DNA of 64,000 bases from Dipteris shenzhenensis (Eukaryota; Polypodiophyta; Polypodiopsida; Gleicheniales). Location: the NCBI GenBank assembly GCA_047967505.1, contig CM106540.1. The stretch is one strand, 5' to 3'. This document shows, piece after piece, positions 24,952 to 34,695 of this stretch (position 1 is its first letter; each line of letters begins with the position of its first letter). The notes beneath the pieces were generated by a model that was given only the letters and a program-made list of their open reading frames with translations, was not told where the DNA came from and did no database searches. The position numbers and the translations under genes are program-made.

Positions 24952-27815
24952 CTGCACCACCAACAGATCACAACCATGTATCTAAAGAACTTTTCAACCA
25001 ATTCAAAGACCAACTTAAATAAAAGCATTTGTCGCAAGGAAGCTTCATCTAGACTTCCTTACCTTCCACAGAATTACTTTAAAATTACATACGCACACAA
25101 ATTAAAGGTCATCATATGTGGTACAATTAGCAACATAGAAAACTGAGCAGAATGTCAAGAAGAAAACAGCTACTTGTGTTTGCATACGACCCATATCAAC
25201 TCCCACTTCTTGAATGCTGGCCTGTCATACGACCCCCTCTCTGCCACACCCCCCCCCCCTCTTCGCCGCAGCCTGTAGCGTCTGTTCGGCAGCCCCTGCC
25301 ATCGTTCCTCTTCCCTTTGTCCTCCACCCCTCTCTGTTGTCCTTCCAACAGCACGGGCCGTTTGGCTGCCTCCATATCCCTTGCCTGTTTTCTTTTGCCC
25401 ATGCCCCCTTTCCTTTCTTTTTGCCAGCCACCTGGCCTCCCTTTCCCCTCCTTTCGTCAGCCCTTTGGCAGCTCATTGGCTGCCTCAGAGGGTTTCCTGT
25501 CACCTTCTTGGCAGCTCCCTTTTACTTCCCCTTCCCCCTTTCAAGCCACTACTGATTCTCAACCCCTTCCCCACCCCCTTCTTCTCCTTGTTCTCCCCCA
25601 CCTTTTCCCCTCTTTCTTATTTTCCCTTCTTCTTTCCCTTTCCCAACCACAGGGCAGGTATAGTCAGAATGTGTATGACTCCAGAAATGGCTCTTTAGAT
25701 TGTCTAACCAGAGGATCTCTAGTGGTAGCATCCTCAACGCCCACCACCATCAGGATAGCCCTCACCAGAGGACAAGCAGCAGGTTCAGCAGGCAGTACAG
25801 GGGCTACAGGACTGGGATGCATTGTGAACTTCATGCCAACCAAATTCTGAATTGGATACAGCCACCTGAGGATGACCACATCCAAGAGGTTACTATCTAT
25901 GGCAGAGCCTTCCTCTTTCAGCTTGATTTGCCAGAGATCATGCATGCACTTGTTGACAGAGCCTCATATATTTAGGTTCCATTTGGTCATCTTCAATATC
26001 ATGGTTTTCAGTGGATGGCATGGACTCAACCCACCATGTGCCCAGGTTTCCCAGTACTCTCTGTTTTCCAAGTCTTCTCCGGTTTTGGGACTATGCAGAT
26101 TTGGTACTCTTACATGATGGAGTACCAAAGTTCTGCTTGATTGTGGACGACCCAGATTCTCTTCTCTCGAGGTGTTGTTGAAGCGTGGGGATGTGTTTTG
26201 CTGGTCAACCCGCCCCTTTTTCTTCCGGACCGACATCCTTGCCAACCTCTGCCCCCCTCTCCTCAGGATAGGAACCCAAGAATGAGAAAACCAATGTTAT
26301 GTGGAGAGAATGTGACTGCCAGCAGGCACGTGAGTAGCCAGTGACAGACCTCAGAGATCATTCTCTCCAAATCAAGAGGAGTTCTGTGATCCTCCACAGG
26401 GGTCTGTTGAATGTTCTTTGGATCGAGCTCCTCTTGCATCAATGCTGACCATACCTCCTTTGTAGGAAGCATTAATCCCTCCCCACACCTCTAGATCCCC
26501 TAAACCTAGGCCTCCCTTCTAAACGCCCCTTCTCCCCGACCAGTTCTTTTGCCTCCAGATCCCACTCCAGTATCAATTGTCACTCTGACCACCCATCCCC
26601 TTAACTTTTTCAACACAAGGTTCAACCCCCCAAGTGGATCTCCCTCTGTTGACCCCTCTATTGGTCCTGCAGGACCTCCCCAGTTCCCAGATTCACCCTC
26701 TCCAGGCTCTGACCTGGACTCATCTACCTCATTGGGCTCAGAACCTTTCTTTCAGCGTTCATGGTGCAAGCCCCACCCAAGACAGCCATTCCCTTGAGAG
26801 TTTTGGCGCCTAGGACCCTAGATCTGCATGGAGGCCCCTGAAGAATAACCCCATTCTCTAGAGGTTTCTAAATGATTTTGCAGCCCATGAAAGGGGGGCA
26901 CCATTGGGGTTGTAGGGCGCCATGTCCGTCCTTATTAGGGCTTCAATTTTGTAGCCAGAGGAGGAGCACTGAATCCTGATCTTATTTGACCCTCTAATGA
27001 AGCCCCAGGTAATGCAGAGGCTTGAGGATTGATTGATGCGGCAGGGGCGAGATCTGTGGGTAGCACTGTTGGACGTCAACATCTCCTGATGTCACTGTAG
27101 AGAGAAGGGCCTTTGTTGTGGCCCGTGGGTGTGCCCGCCCAGAGAGAGAGTAGGTTAGGGTCCACAGAGAGGGCCTTTGCTTGTGGGTGTGCCCGCCCAT
27201 AGGGTGGCGTGGACATCCTGGGCCCCTTGCTGGACCATATGCCGTCACATGCAACCCTCGTGAAGGCACATCTTGCTGCGCACTGGAGAGGCCAGGAGGG
27301 GGCCCCGTGTGGCCCCCCTTAGGGCTGTTTTGCCAGGCCCCAGCAGCCCTTTATAGGCTGAGTCAGCCCATGATAGGGCAGCAGGGGTTGGCCTTTGTAG
27401 AGAGGCAGTCGGGCCAGGAGGTAGGGGACATAGCTCTCATATAGGGCTGTGCAGCAGCCCATTTATAGGGCCTGAGGCAGTCGGCCCTAGAGCCCTGCTA
27501 GTCAGACTGGAGGGCAGGGTGTGCAGCCCTCTTATAGGGCCTTGGAGCAGCCCCTTATGGGGCAGATCAGGTCGGCCCACCTAGGGGCAGGAGTCGGCCA
27601 CTAGAGCAGTGGGTCGGCCAGCCTACTACAGCCGACTGGGGAGGAGCGGGAAGGCTGTATATAGGCCCCCTTCCCTCAGTGCTTGCCATCTCAGTGTGGA
27701 GCAGTTCAGCCATATATATAGCCACAGGTTTTCCCCACCGGACGTGGATTTTTCCTGAGATCACTTGCAGTTCTCTCATGTCTCTCTCTCCTCTCCAGTT
27801 TGGTGTGTGTGAGAT

Positions 27816-27864
<49 letters not shown>

Positions 27865-30470
27865 CCATTCAGTTCCACTGCAATTCTCACAAGCACATGG
27901 CCATAAGGCTACCTTTCAGGATAGACATAGACTAGGGTGTGAGACTCATTGGCCTGTGAATCAGTGTTCTAATACGTTGGGAGTCACCTCAGCCTAAGTG
28001 ACGATGCATTGGATCCTCAAGTGGGCTTGGATCCAATTCTGCCTCTAGCATGTCACAGCACAGATCTGGACAACCCCCCCACCCAAAAAAAACATTTGAA
28101 ATCAATCGTTTTGAGTTCACGTAGGCCTCAAGTCACTGGAAGGCCCCATCATCTCCATGAGCTTGACAATAGTGAATTGGAACGGACATCGGTTTCATGA
28201 CCGTGCACATCAGCAGCCCACAGCTTTTGATCTTATGGCAAGAGTTGCACAGAACCCTAGTTGGGCAATCACTGGATGTTCTAATGCTACATGAGCATAT
28301 GTTCTCAGCCTCAGACATATGCCAATGTCTCTGACTCATCCCAGGAAGGTGCTCAAAGATATAGTCCGACACACTGGGACAAAGCAGGGAAGTATGCATC
28401 TCCATGGGTCAGACCCTTGGCCAAAAGGTTTTTGACCAAGGAGAGCTCATTGTGGGTCGGGTAGTATGGATGTATTTACGGAATGATGGATGCCAAGATT
28501 GGGATCCTAAATGTTTATGTCCCTGCATGCCGACAACTGAGAACACCATTTTGGTGACAAGCTGTAGTGTTTACCAACTATGGACTCCTAGATTGTTAGA
28601 AAAGACAATTTGGAGGTTGCACAAGACAAGCTTGGGGGGGTTCCTTCTCCGTAATGCCTCCTTTTGAGCAAAACATGTGCAAGTCATTCATTTTCTCCGT
28701 CAATGGTTGCCATCCATGACACAAGGAAAATTTTAACAGGGTGCAAGGGAGAGACCTGTACTCCTTTGTCTATTACCCATTACAATGGACTCTTAGAGAG
28801 ATTGGATAGGTTTTACATAGATCATTGAGCCATGCATAGGGGAGGCTCCACACGTATACCAGCAGGTATGATGATATCAAACCATTCCCATATTATTTTG
28901 CATTTGGAACACCCACAACAGCGACAGGGATGTGGATTCTAGAGGCGCTTTATAAGGAGGTCCAAAAGACCATAGCACAAATATGGACATTGGAGGACGC
29001 ATGGGAATCCCTCCCCATCCCTTGTCACTTGTATTAGCAAATGCACAAGTACAATTCATGTAGCCATAGATGTGTACATACATCCATAAGACTAAAATAT
29101 ATCCAATCTTACAAATTATTTTTTTGAAAAACAAAGGTAAGAATGAAAAGAACAATGAGAGAAGGGGTGAGGGATGGGGGACAAGAGCATCCATAGATGT
29201 GTTTTTGTTTCTCTTGGTCTTTATGTAAAGCAATGTAGCAGTTCAACTCCTTGCTAGGACATGCCCTTGGGGACGGGTGGTCTACGCCCACTTAACCCTA
29301 CTAAGACTTGGGCCTTCCATGCACCCAATATAATATCTTACCATACTAGGAGACCTAGACACATGAACACATATTTGTCTATGGATATTGACAAATGATA
29401 CATCATTTATGAATGCTATAAGCGACTTGGTCCCATAAAAATTGGGTTTCTATACAAAATCCAATCAATATCAAAACCACAATAAAACAGCATTTGGATA
29501 CACACTAATATCTACACATTGAAAAGTTGAGACATGCCCTTGGGAAAGGGTGGTCTACTCCCATTTAAACACTATCAAGACTTTGGCTTTGCTCAACATG
29601 ATATCCCACCGTCCCCTAAGACCTAGAAACATGAACGCATCGGTCCATAAAGATCCAAGGCTTCCATGTAAAACCCCAACTAACATCTGGGCCATCTGAA
29701 TCGCAATATGATTGTATCTTCGAACTTCCATCGAATGTGAATTGACTCTTACATGCCCCAAGAAAAAAGGAGACATAAGATAGACAACGTTTATGTGAAA
29801 AACATGTGGCCTTATCATTAGACTAGAATATATCCAATCGTACAAATTCAATCGTGTGGCCTTATCATTAGACTATAATATATCCAATCGTACAAATTCA
29901 AAATTTTGACGTTTATGAGAAAAACGTTTGGCCTTATCATTTGACTAATCATGTCCCTACGACAGTGAGGTACAACCGATAATTACTATATATACTTTCA
30001 TAAGACTAGAATATATCCAATCTTACAAATTATAATATTTTACAAATTACCACTACTCTCCCTTATTACTAATATTATCCAATCTTACAAATTACCAATA
30101 TTTGATACTCTCTCCCATATTATTAGGTTTTCACAAAACTTAGCCTTCTAAAGAATCCCTTAAGATCAGGCAATGATTCCATACTCTCTAGCTGTGCAAT
30201 ATCCTCGTGAAGGCCTACGCTATTTTTCACAGCTCTGTGCTCCCTCCTTAATCAATTGACCAAGTCTTCCATCTGCCCGACAACTCTACAGTTGTTTAAA
30301 GCTGTGATGTACATTCAAGCACTTAAGCTCGTACGTGAAAGAAAGCATAAATGACAAGTACAATTATCTGCACCTCAAACACTAAACTGGAAACACGCTA
30401 TCCCTTTCATAGAGGACAGGCACACGTGATCTCGGTTTTCTAAAGGACAAAAAAGGGGCGTTTCAGTTGA

Positions 30471-30516
<46 letters not shown>

Positions 30517-31379
30517 GCGCGCGCGCACAAACACAGAGAGCTAGAGATTGCATCAAGACTAGAAATTGCATCAATCATTGCTTTATTCGACTTGTAATAG
30601 CGTTTTCCTCTCCACGCGGGAACTCGTCAAAGCATTTCTCACCTGCTGAAAACTTTTTACAGTCTTCCCAAGACTTTTTCCGATCTCCGGAAGCTTCTTT
30701 GGGCCAAAAATTAAAGCAGTTACACCGGCAATAACGACAAGCTCTGGAACACCGAGACCAAACAGTGCCTGTACAGCCAAGCGGCCAGGCTGTTTTGACC
30801 GTTCGAGTTTCGACCTCCTTCCGGCAAGAAGGACAATTCCATCTCTGAGAAATGGACTAGAGCCCGAGGAATGCAGACCTGCGCATAACCTTCTCCGTTA
30901 TAATCAATATTAGGGACAACATCTGTCTTTAACGAAAAGCCATGAACCTAGTTTCTTGGAGGTGATGGCGACTAGTACTAATCCGAAATGCTGTATTCGA
31001 AAAACCCAAGAGAATTCACAGTTCCCGAGACCATCCTCTAATTGCACACCGCGAGATCCTACTGTAAGAAAAGCATCACCGTGTTCAAAGAGGGAAGGTG
31101 TACGAACAAACCCAAATATAGATAAAGCAAGCGAGGGTGAAATGGGCAAAAGGGTTCAAGTGAAAAAGCAAACAATGAAAAACAAGATACGATGGTGTGC
31201 GAGAGAGAAGCGGGGAGAGGGGTGAGAAGGGGAAACAAAGAGAAGAAAAAGGAAAAGGAAAGAGGAAGGGTACCTGAGGGAAGGAAGGAGGTAGGAAGGC
31301 AAGGAGGGGGAGTGGGAGGAGAAGAGCAAGAGGAGGAAGAGTGGGGATAGCAAAGGAGGGTGGAGTAGCAGAGAGCCAT
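24820..31379 (-). CDS. TATA: Thylakoid Sec-independent translocase subunit TatA/Tha4, chloroplastic (3 exons, 157 aa)
   Basis: Joined exons 31379-31274, 30878-30643 and 24951-24820 give one open frame of 157 codons, close to the usual ~150 for plant TatA. Residues 1 to ~70 are Ser/Pro/Leu-rich and then basic, as in a chloroplast transit peptide. Residues 74-114 carry the family signature: LFGLGVPELVVIAGVTALIF, the membrane helix with conserved Glu81, then the FGPKKLPEIGKSLG hinge and amphipathic helix. The tail starts AAKEFESEV and is acidic/Thr-rich, ending ENTQV. TatA/Tha4 oligomers assemble with TatC-HCF106 and move folded proteins across the thylakoid membrane using the proton gradient. 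Phases match at both introns (phase 1, phase 0) and all sites are GT-AG. The FGPKK motif and a PEL start favour TatA over HCF106/TatB. The second intron is 5,691 bp and transposon-rich. Confidence 0.95.
25230..25650 (+). repeat. CT-rich low-complexity tract
   Basis: Dominated by CCC, CTT and TTCC words. Long open frames on both strands here result from biased composition, with no recognisable domain. Confidence 0.6.
25651..27165. other. Unclassified intronic sequence
   Basis: Several 60-90 codon frames on both strands, none recognised. Balanced GC and open minus frames (25664-25945, 25964-26245) suggest an old transposon body, but no diagnostic motif is seen. Confidence 0.35.
27166..27660 (+). 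repeat. Palindromic GC-rich minisatellite (CAGCCCTTATAGGGC type)
   Basis: Repeated variants of GCAGCCCNTTATAGGGC occur near 27340, 27362, 27453, 27522 and 27548, with GTCGGCC spacers between them. Each unit is self-complementary (CCC..TATAGGG), so single strands could form serial hairpins. A TATATAGG box follows near 27657. The whole could be the promoter part of an LTR. Confidence 0.65.
27817..27860 (+). repeat. (CT)n microsatellite
   Basis: More than 20 consecutive CT dinucleotides. Confidence 0.95.
28131..28690 (+). pseudogene. LINE endonuclease-like relic
   Basis: A plus frame reads MSLTIVNWNGHRFHDRAHQQ from about 28156, resembling the N-terminal strand of LINE apurinic-type endonucleases (I.SWN..G). 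Further on, with frame changes, come GELIVGRVVWMYLRN and IGILNVYVPACRQ, like the core strands (..ILNVYAP). Stops interrupt each frame. Similarity is weak and no catalytic HD pair could be fixed. Confidence 0.35.
29080..29117 (+). repeat. Dispersed ~40-nt motif, cluster 2 copy a
   Basis: CATCCATAAGACTAAAATAT then ATCCAATCTTACAAATTATT; one core position differs from the consensus. Confidence 0.8.
29258..29652 (+). repeat. Two ~125-bp direct repeats, 272 bp apart
   Basis: Copies at 29258-29385 and 29531-29652 share GACATGCCCTTGGG, GGTGGTCTAC, and CCTAGACACATGAAC or a close variant. Confidence 0.7.
29808..30097 (+). repeat. Dispersed ~40-nt motif, cluster 2 copies b-e
   Basis: Copies at 29811-29848, 29860-29898 (both with CCAATCGTACAAATTCA), 29990-30032 (CCAATCTTACAAATTAT) and a partial copy at 30070-30097. 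All are on the plus strand, with spacings of about 50, 130 and 75 bp. Confidence 0.85.
30474..30512 (+). repeat. (CT)n microsatellite
   Basis: About 18 CT units followed by CACACGCGCGCGCGCAC. Confidence 0.95.
30643..30878 (-). CDS. TATA: TATA exon 2 (membrane helix and amphipathic helix)
   Basis: The acceptor is ATGCGCAG|GTCTGC with a weak pyrimidine tract but a CTAAT branch-like sequence upstream. The donor is TTCAGCAG|GTGAG, phase 0. It encodes LHSSGSSPFLRDG up to KTVKSFQQ, including the whole TatA signature. Stops in frame just upstream (30898-30912) show that the exon cannot extend further 5'. Confidence 0.95.
31274..31379 (-). CDS. TATA: TATA exon 1 (transit peptide)
   Basis: ATGGCTCTC at 31379 opens MALCYSTLLCYPHSSSSC and runs for 35 codons plus one base to the donor CCCTCAG|GTACC. 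An ATG 21 bp further up in the same frame (31400) is possible, but ATGGCT is the better plant start context. The remaining base G joins GT of exon 2 to make Gly36. Confidence 0.85.
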
Positions 31380-31450
31380 TTTGCTAAGGCCTTCCTTCAC
31401 ACTTTCACTTCAACAACACATAGCTTCAACCCTTCCTCCTATTATCCCTT

Positions 31451-31457
31451 CTTATAG
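31451..31457 (-). promoter_or_regulatory. TATA-like box upstream of TATA
   Basis: On the minus strand CTATAAG lies about 75 bp before the chosen ATG, a plausible position given a short 5' leader. Inferred from position only. Confidence 0.4.
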
Positions 31458-31639
31458 CCCTCCTCTCCCCCATTTGGACCCCTCCATCCTTCCTCCTCAT
31501 TGGCTCTCTCACACACATCTCATCCAACCTCTTACCTTGGATTTCACCATGCCCGCCCCACAACCCCCTTGCCGCCTCGCCCAATCACGCTTTGTCCCTT
31601 CACACCCCTGCCTTCCCCCACACTGCGGTGCAGACTGAG

Positions 31640-31805
31640 TCACACCCGCACAAGGAGATGGCATTCGAGGCGCCAACCAAGCCCATCCCAGCGCTTGTAT
31701 AGGCGCCAATGGGGGGGATTCGAACCCTCGGCCCCGCAGAAGCAAACCTAACACCTTATGTGCTGGCACATCTCTCGGATGGTAGCAATAAACCTTAGAA
31801 GTCAC
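31640..31805 (-). mobile_element. tRNA-derived SINE-like sequence in the TATA upstream region
   Basis: On the minus strand GGTTCGAATCC (31716-31726) is a perfect RNA polymerase III box B. About 45 nt upstream lies a box-A-like TGCCAGCACATAAGG. The tRNA-like part is followed by an unrelated tail, and I cannot fold a full cloverleaf with paired acceptor arms, which favours a SINE head or a decayed tRNA over a working tRNA gene. No second copy is present in the window to confirm its length. Confidence 0.5.
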
Positions 31806-31892
31806 ACCTACCGTTATTCTCCTTATTTAGTTAAAAAAAGGATTAGACGACACCAAATGTGTGGCAAATTTGGTGAATCATCAATGAGAGGA

Positions 31893-33250
31893 TAGCAGCC
31901 CCTAGCAATGTGATGGTTTTCCCCACTACCGAAACACTTGATGGGTGCTTGATATCTGGTTGGCCTTACTTGATTTGTATTATATAGCAATGAGTACTTC
32001 TATACCTTCCATGTAGTACACTAGGTAGTCATGTTCATACTCGTATTGTGGTTTTAGTTCTTCAAGTTGGAGTTGTTGCACTACAACTACTGGAGCATGA
32101 TTGGTGGCTCGAGGATAATGTGGAGGATTGGGATTTCTCAACATTTGAGGCACTTGTGCCCTCACCAGCATGGGATTGAGCCATGGCACTTGTGCATTGG
32201 GTGCTAGTGTTGTCTGCCTATATATTGGGATTGTGGCGCATGTTCATACTGCTTGGGTCGAGGTTGTGCAACCCTCATATTATAGAAGCATGTGTTTACC
32301 TTGTGGCCTCAAACATTGCAAATGGCACACCATAACCTTGGGGGTTGAGCCACTTCTAGTGGGTTGAGTTTGTTCCTTAGGATTGGCCGTGTGGTTGGCC
32401 ATACAATGTGGGCACCAGACATTCTCTCTCCATGGGTACTGTGGTGGCTAAGAGACGCACAACTTTTGCTCTATGGCTTGCATCATTTCATCATTTACTC
32501 TTAGGGCAATGGCTTGTAGCCTGTCCTCGGTGGTGCGATCCTTGTTGGAAGTGCTTCCCTTCTTCAAATATTTCTCGTCGCGATGACTTGATTTGTAGTC
32601 ATCACTATCCCTGTCAGAATCAATCATGCCATCCTCAATGTCAATTGCAGCTTCATGAGCGTCGCTGAAATGCGCATAGCTGCTAACTTTTTTGATGTCC
32701 TCGCGAATGGATTCTTTCAGTCCAGAGATCAACCATGCTATGAGGTACTTGTTGTTTGGACGAGAAACACGCTTTTCTATTAATCTTTTCATGCTTCGTA
32801 AGTATGTTCTCACCATTTCCTTCTTACACATTTCTATATTTCCCAGTTGAAGTGCGGGGTTATCTTGTAACCTTTGTGTTTGGAACCTTCTTCTGAACTG
32901 ATCAAATAGTAGTGCCCATGTGGCTCTTTCTTCTACGAGAAGGTCAAGGTACCATTCCGAGGCTTCATTGGTTAGGGCCATCAGAAACCAAGCGGCTTTG
33001 GTTTCATTTGATTGATTGCCTCCAACACAACATGCTGCATCAAAGAGAGTTGAAGGAATCTGACAGGATCTCCTCATCCATTATACTTTGGCATTTCCAA
33101 TTTGCCAAAGTGTCTTCTGCCATTGTTGTTGTTGTTATGGTTGCATCGTTGATCGAAGTAACTTTCGGGATGCATATCATCGTTTTCTATTTCTTCATCA
33201 ATCCTTAGGTCCTCCATATTGCTTGTCGATGGTGAGATGTTGAATTCTTG
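31893..33250 (-). pseudogene. Ty3/gypsy-type gag, copy 2
   Basis: The main frame 33077-32448 (209 codons) carries the gag core: ETKAAWFLMALTNEASEWYL, then WALLFDQFRRRFQTQ, then MVRTYLRSMKRLIEKR and YLIAWLISGLKESIREDIKK, as in retrotransposon gag capsids. A charged DSDRDSDDYKSSHRDEKY linker follows, and after a stop a Pro/Gln region down to 31980. Copy 1 at 12.5-13.9 kb matches it from 32.75 down to 31.89 kb. This copy keeps the N-terminal core that copy 1 lost but ends before the zinc knuckles. No protease, RT or integrase is seen. Confidence 0.8.
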
Positions 33251-33790
33251 GAGAGCGTCAAGGGCAAAAGGAAGTTCATGAAAGTATGTAGGTACTAGTC
33301 TTCAACCGATCTGAGGTGCATACATAATGCTTAATTGTATCTTTCAAGTGAGTGCATCTAACTTTGAAATTCACAATTGATTTCGACCTTTGTAGCCCAA
33401 AAATGGCCAAAAATATGCAATCAACGAGTCAAAATCAGTGCCTATGTAGTCACGACTACTGAGACCCAAAACAATGGTAAAATTACTTGAAATTTTTCTT
33501 TTGATATAAATCTTTGCGTACATGAAATTTGGGTTCAAACCGAGTGCGATTTGGCCTACAAATGGCCACGATACGAGCCCTCGAAGAAGGACCAAAAATA
33601 GGTAATTTTTTTGAAAAAGGCCCTCTCCTCTTTCTTTGTTTTTGTTTTTGAAGAGGATTGGTGAACCCAACCTAATCTAACATCCCTAAACTACCTATGA
33701 GTTAGATCCCTCTCTTTCTTCTTTTTTTTTGGTATGCTTTAACCTAACCTAATGTACTACGATTAATTTGACTAACTAAGGGTTAGTTAG
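33251..33790. other. Probable 5' leader or LTR of the gag copy 2 element
   Basis: It lies on the 5' side of the minus-strand gag and has no coding frame of note. LTR ends were not identified, so the assignment is by position. Confidence 0.3.
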
Positions 33791-33794
33791 TCCT

Positions 33795-33897
33795 ACCCTA
33801 ATCTCTCTCTCTATCTCGCTCCCTTTCTCTCTCTTCTCTCCTCTCTCTTCTCTCTCCTCACTCTCTCTCTTCTCTCTCCTCACTCTCTCTCCTCTTC
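33795..33897 (+). repeat. CT-rich tract
   Basis: Imperfect (TCTC)n with TTCTCTCTCCTCACTCTC repeats. Confidence 0.85.
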
Positions 33898-34199
33898 TAT
33901 CGACAGGTGGCACGGACTACGAATTGCGACGGGAGAGAAGTTCAAGGCAATGTGGCACGTGGCGAGAGCAACGCGTGGTAGGCAGTGGTGACCTAGTAGC
34001 CGATGGTGGCACGGTGGTCGGAGTGCTGTGGTGGAGAGGCGAGGTTGCGGTGCACGTTTCAATGTGGAAGTGTGACCCGATCGTAGGCGCACTACTCGAG
34101 GTGACACGCGATCAACACTGGAGGTGTGACATGTGTGGCTGGCACCCGAGGGTGCTATTTGCGCAGTCAACACCCGAGGTGCGACACATTGCCAAGTGT

Positions 34200-34695
34200 G
34201 CGGCCTGGCGTGGCGTGGGGTGTGGGGTGGGGTGGTTAGAGGGGGGTTACGAAGTAGTGAAGAGAGAAAGGGGGTGGAGGAGGGGGGAAGAGGAGAGAGG
34301 GTAGAGGTGGAGGGAAGGGGGGGGGGGTTGTGGGGTAGTAGAGAGGGTGGTGGTGGAAAAGGGGGGGGAAGGGGGGTTGGTGACAGAGAGGATGGGGGGT
34401 GGGTGTGGAGGGGGGGGGTGGAGAGAGGTTAGGGGTCGGGGAGGAGAGAGAGGTGGGGGGTAGGGAGAGGAAGGGAGAGTAGAGGGAGGTAGAGAGATGA
34501 GGAGGTAAGGGATGGTGGGGTGGAGGGGGGAAGGGGATGTGGGGCGGAGAGAGGAAGTGGGTGTAGAGAGAGGTAGAGAGATGTTGGAGGAAGGTAGAGA
34601 GATGGTAAACTGGAGGGTGAAAGGGGGGTGGAGGGAGAAAAAAGGGGGATGGAGGGAGGTAGAGAGATAGTGGAGTGGAGGGAGATGGGGGGTGG
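34200..34695 (+). repeat. G-rich purine block
   Basis: Nearly all A and G, with many G-runs of 4 to 11 and AGAGAGGTAGAGAGATG repeats. Closely spaced G-runs on one strand give potential for G-quadruplexes. The flanking 33.9-34.2 kb is markedly GC-richer than its surroundings. Confidence 0.85.

Larger units (their letters stand above)
24952..30642 (-). other. TATA: TATA intron 2 (5,691 bp) with transposon debris
   Basis: GT at 30642-30641, AG at 24953-24952. Contents in order along the plus strand: CT-rich low-complexity 25.2-25.65 kb; unclassified 25.65-27.1 kb; palindromic minisatellite 27.17-27.66 kb; (CT)n; LINE endonuclease-like relic 28.1-28.7 kb; repeat pair 29.26-29.65 kb; dispersed ~40-nt motifs 29.08-30.1 kb; (CT)n at 30.47 kb. 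Confidence 0.85.

Noticed and set aside
25152-25850. 232-codon ORF, the longest in the window
   Set aside because: It consists of Pro/Leu/Ser from a CT-rich low-complexity tract inside TATA intron 2. Several frames on both strands are open there and there is no domain.
30583-30780. Stand-alone 65-aa TatA as a bacterial or organellar gene
   Set aside because: The frame runs into a consensus splice donor after KSFQQ, and matching exons 1 and 3 exist. The start codon would be TTG. It is the middle exon of a nuclear plant gene.
30956-31225. Plus-strand ORF starting ATGGCG with transit-peptide-like composition
   Set aside because: It lies antisense over TATA intron 1 and just beyond, has no recognisable mature domain and no clear second exon.
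31640-31805. Functional tRNA gene
   Set aside because: Box B is perfect, but I could not pair an acceptor stem or place a clear anticodon arm; a SINE head fits better.
32408-32668. Plus-strand Cys/His-rich ORF
   Set aside because: It is the antisense shadow of the gag frame at 32448-33077; a similar shadow exists over copy 1 at 13567-13854.
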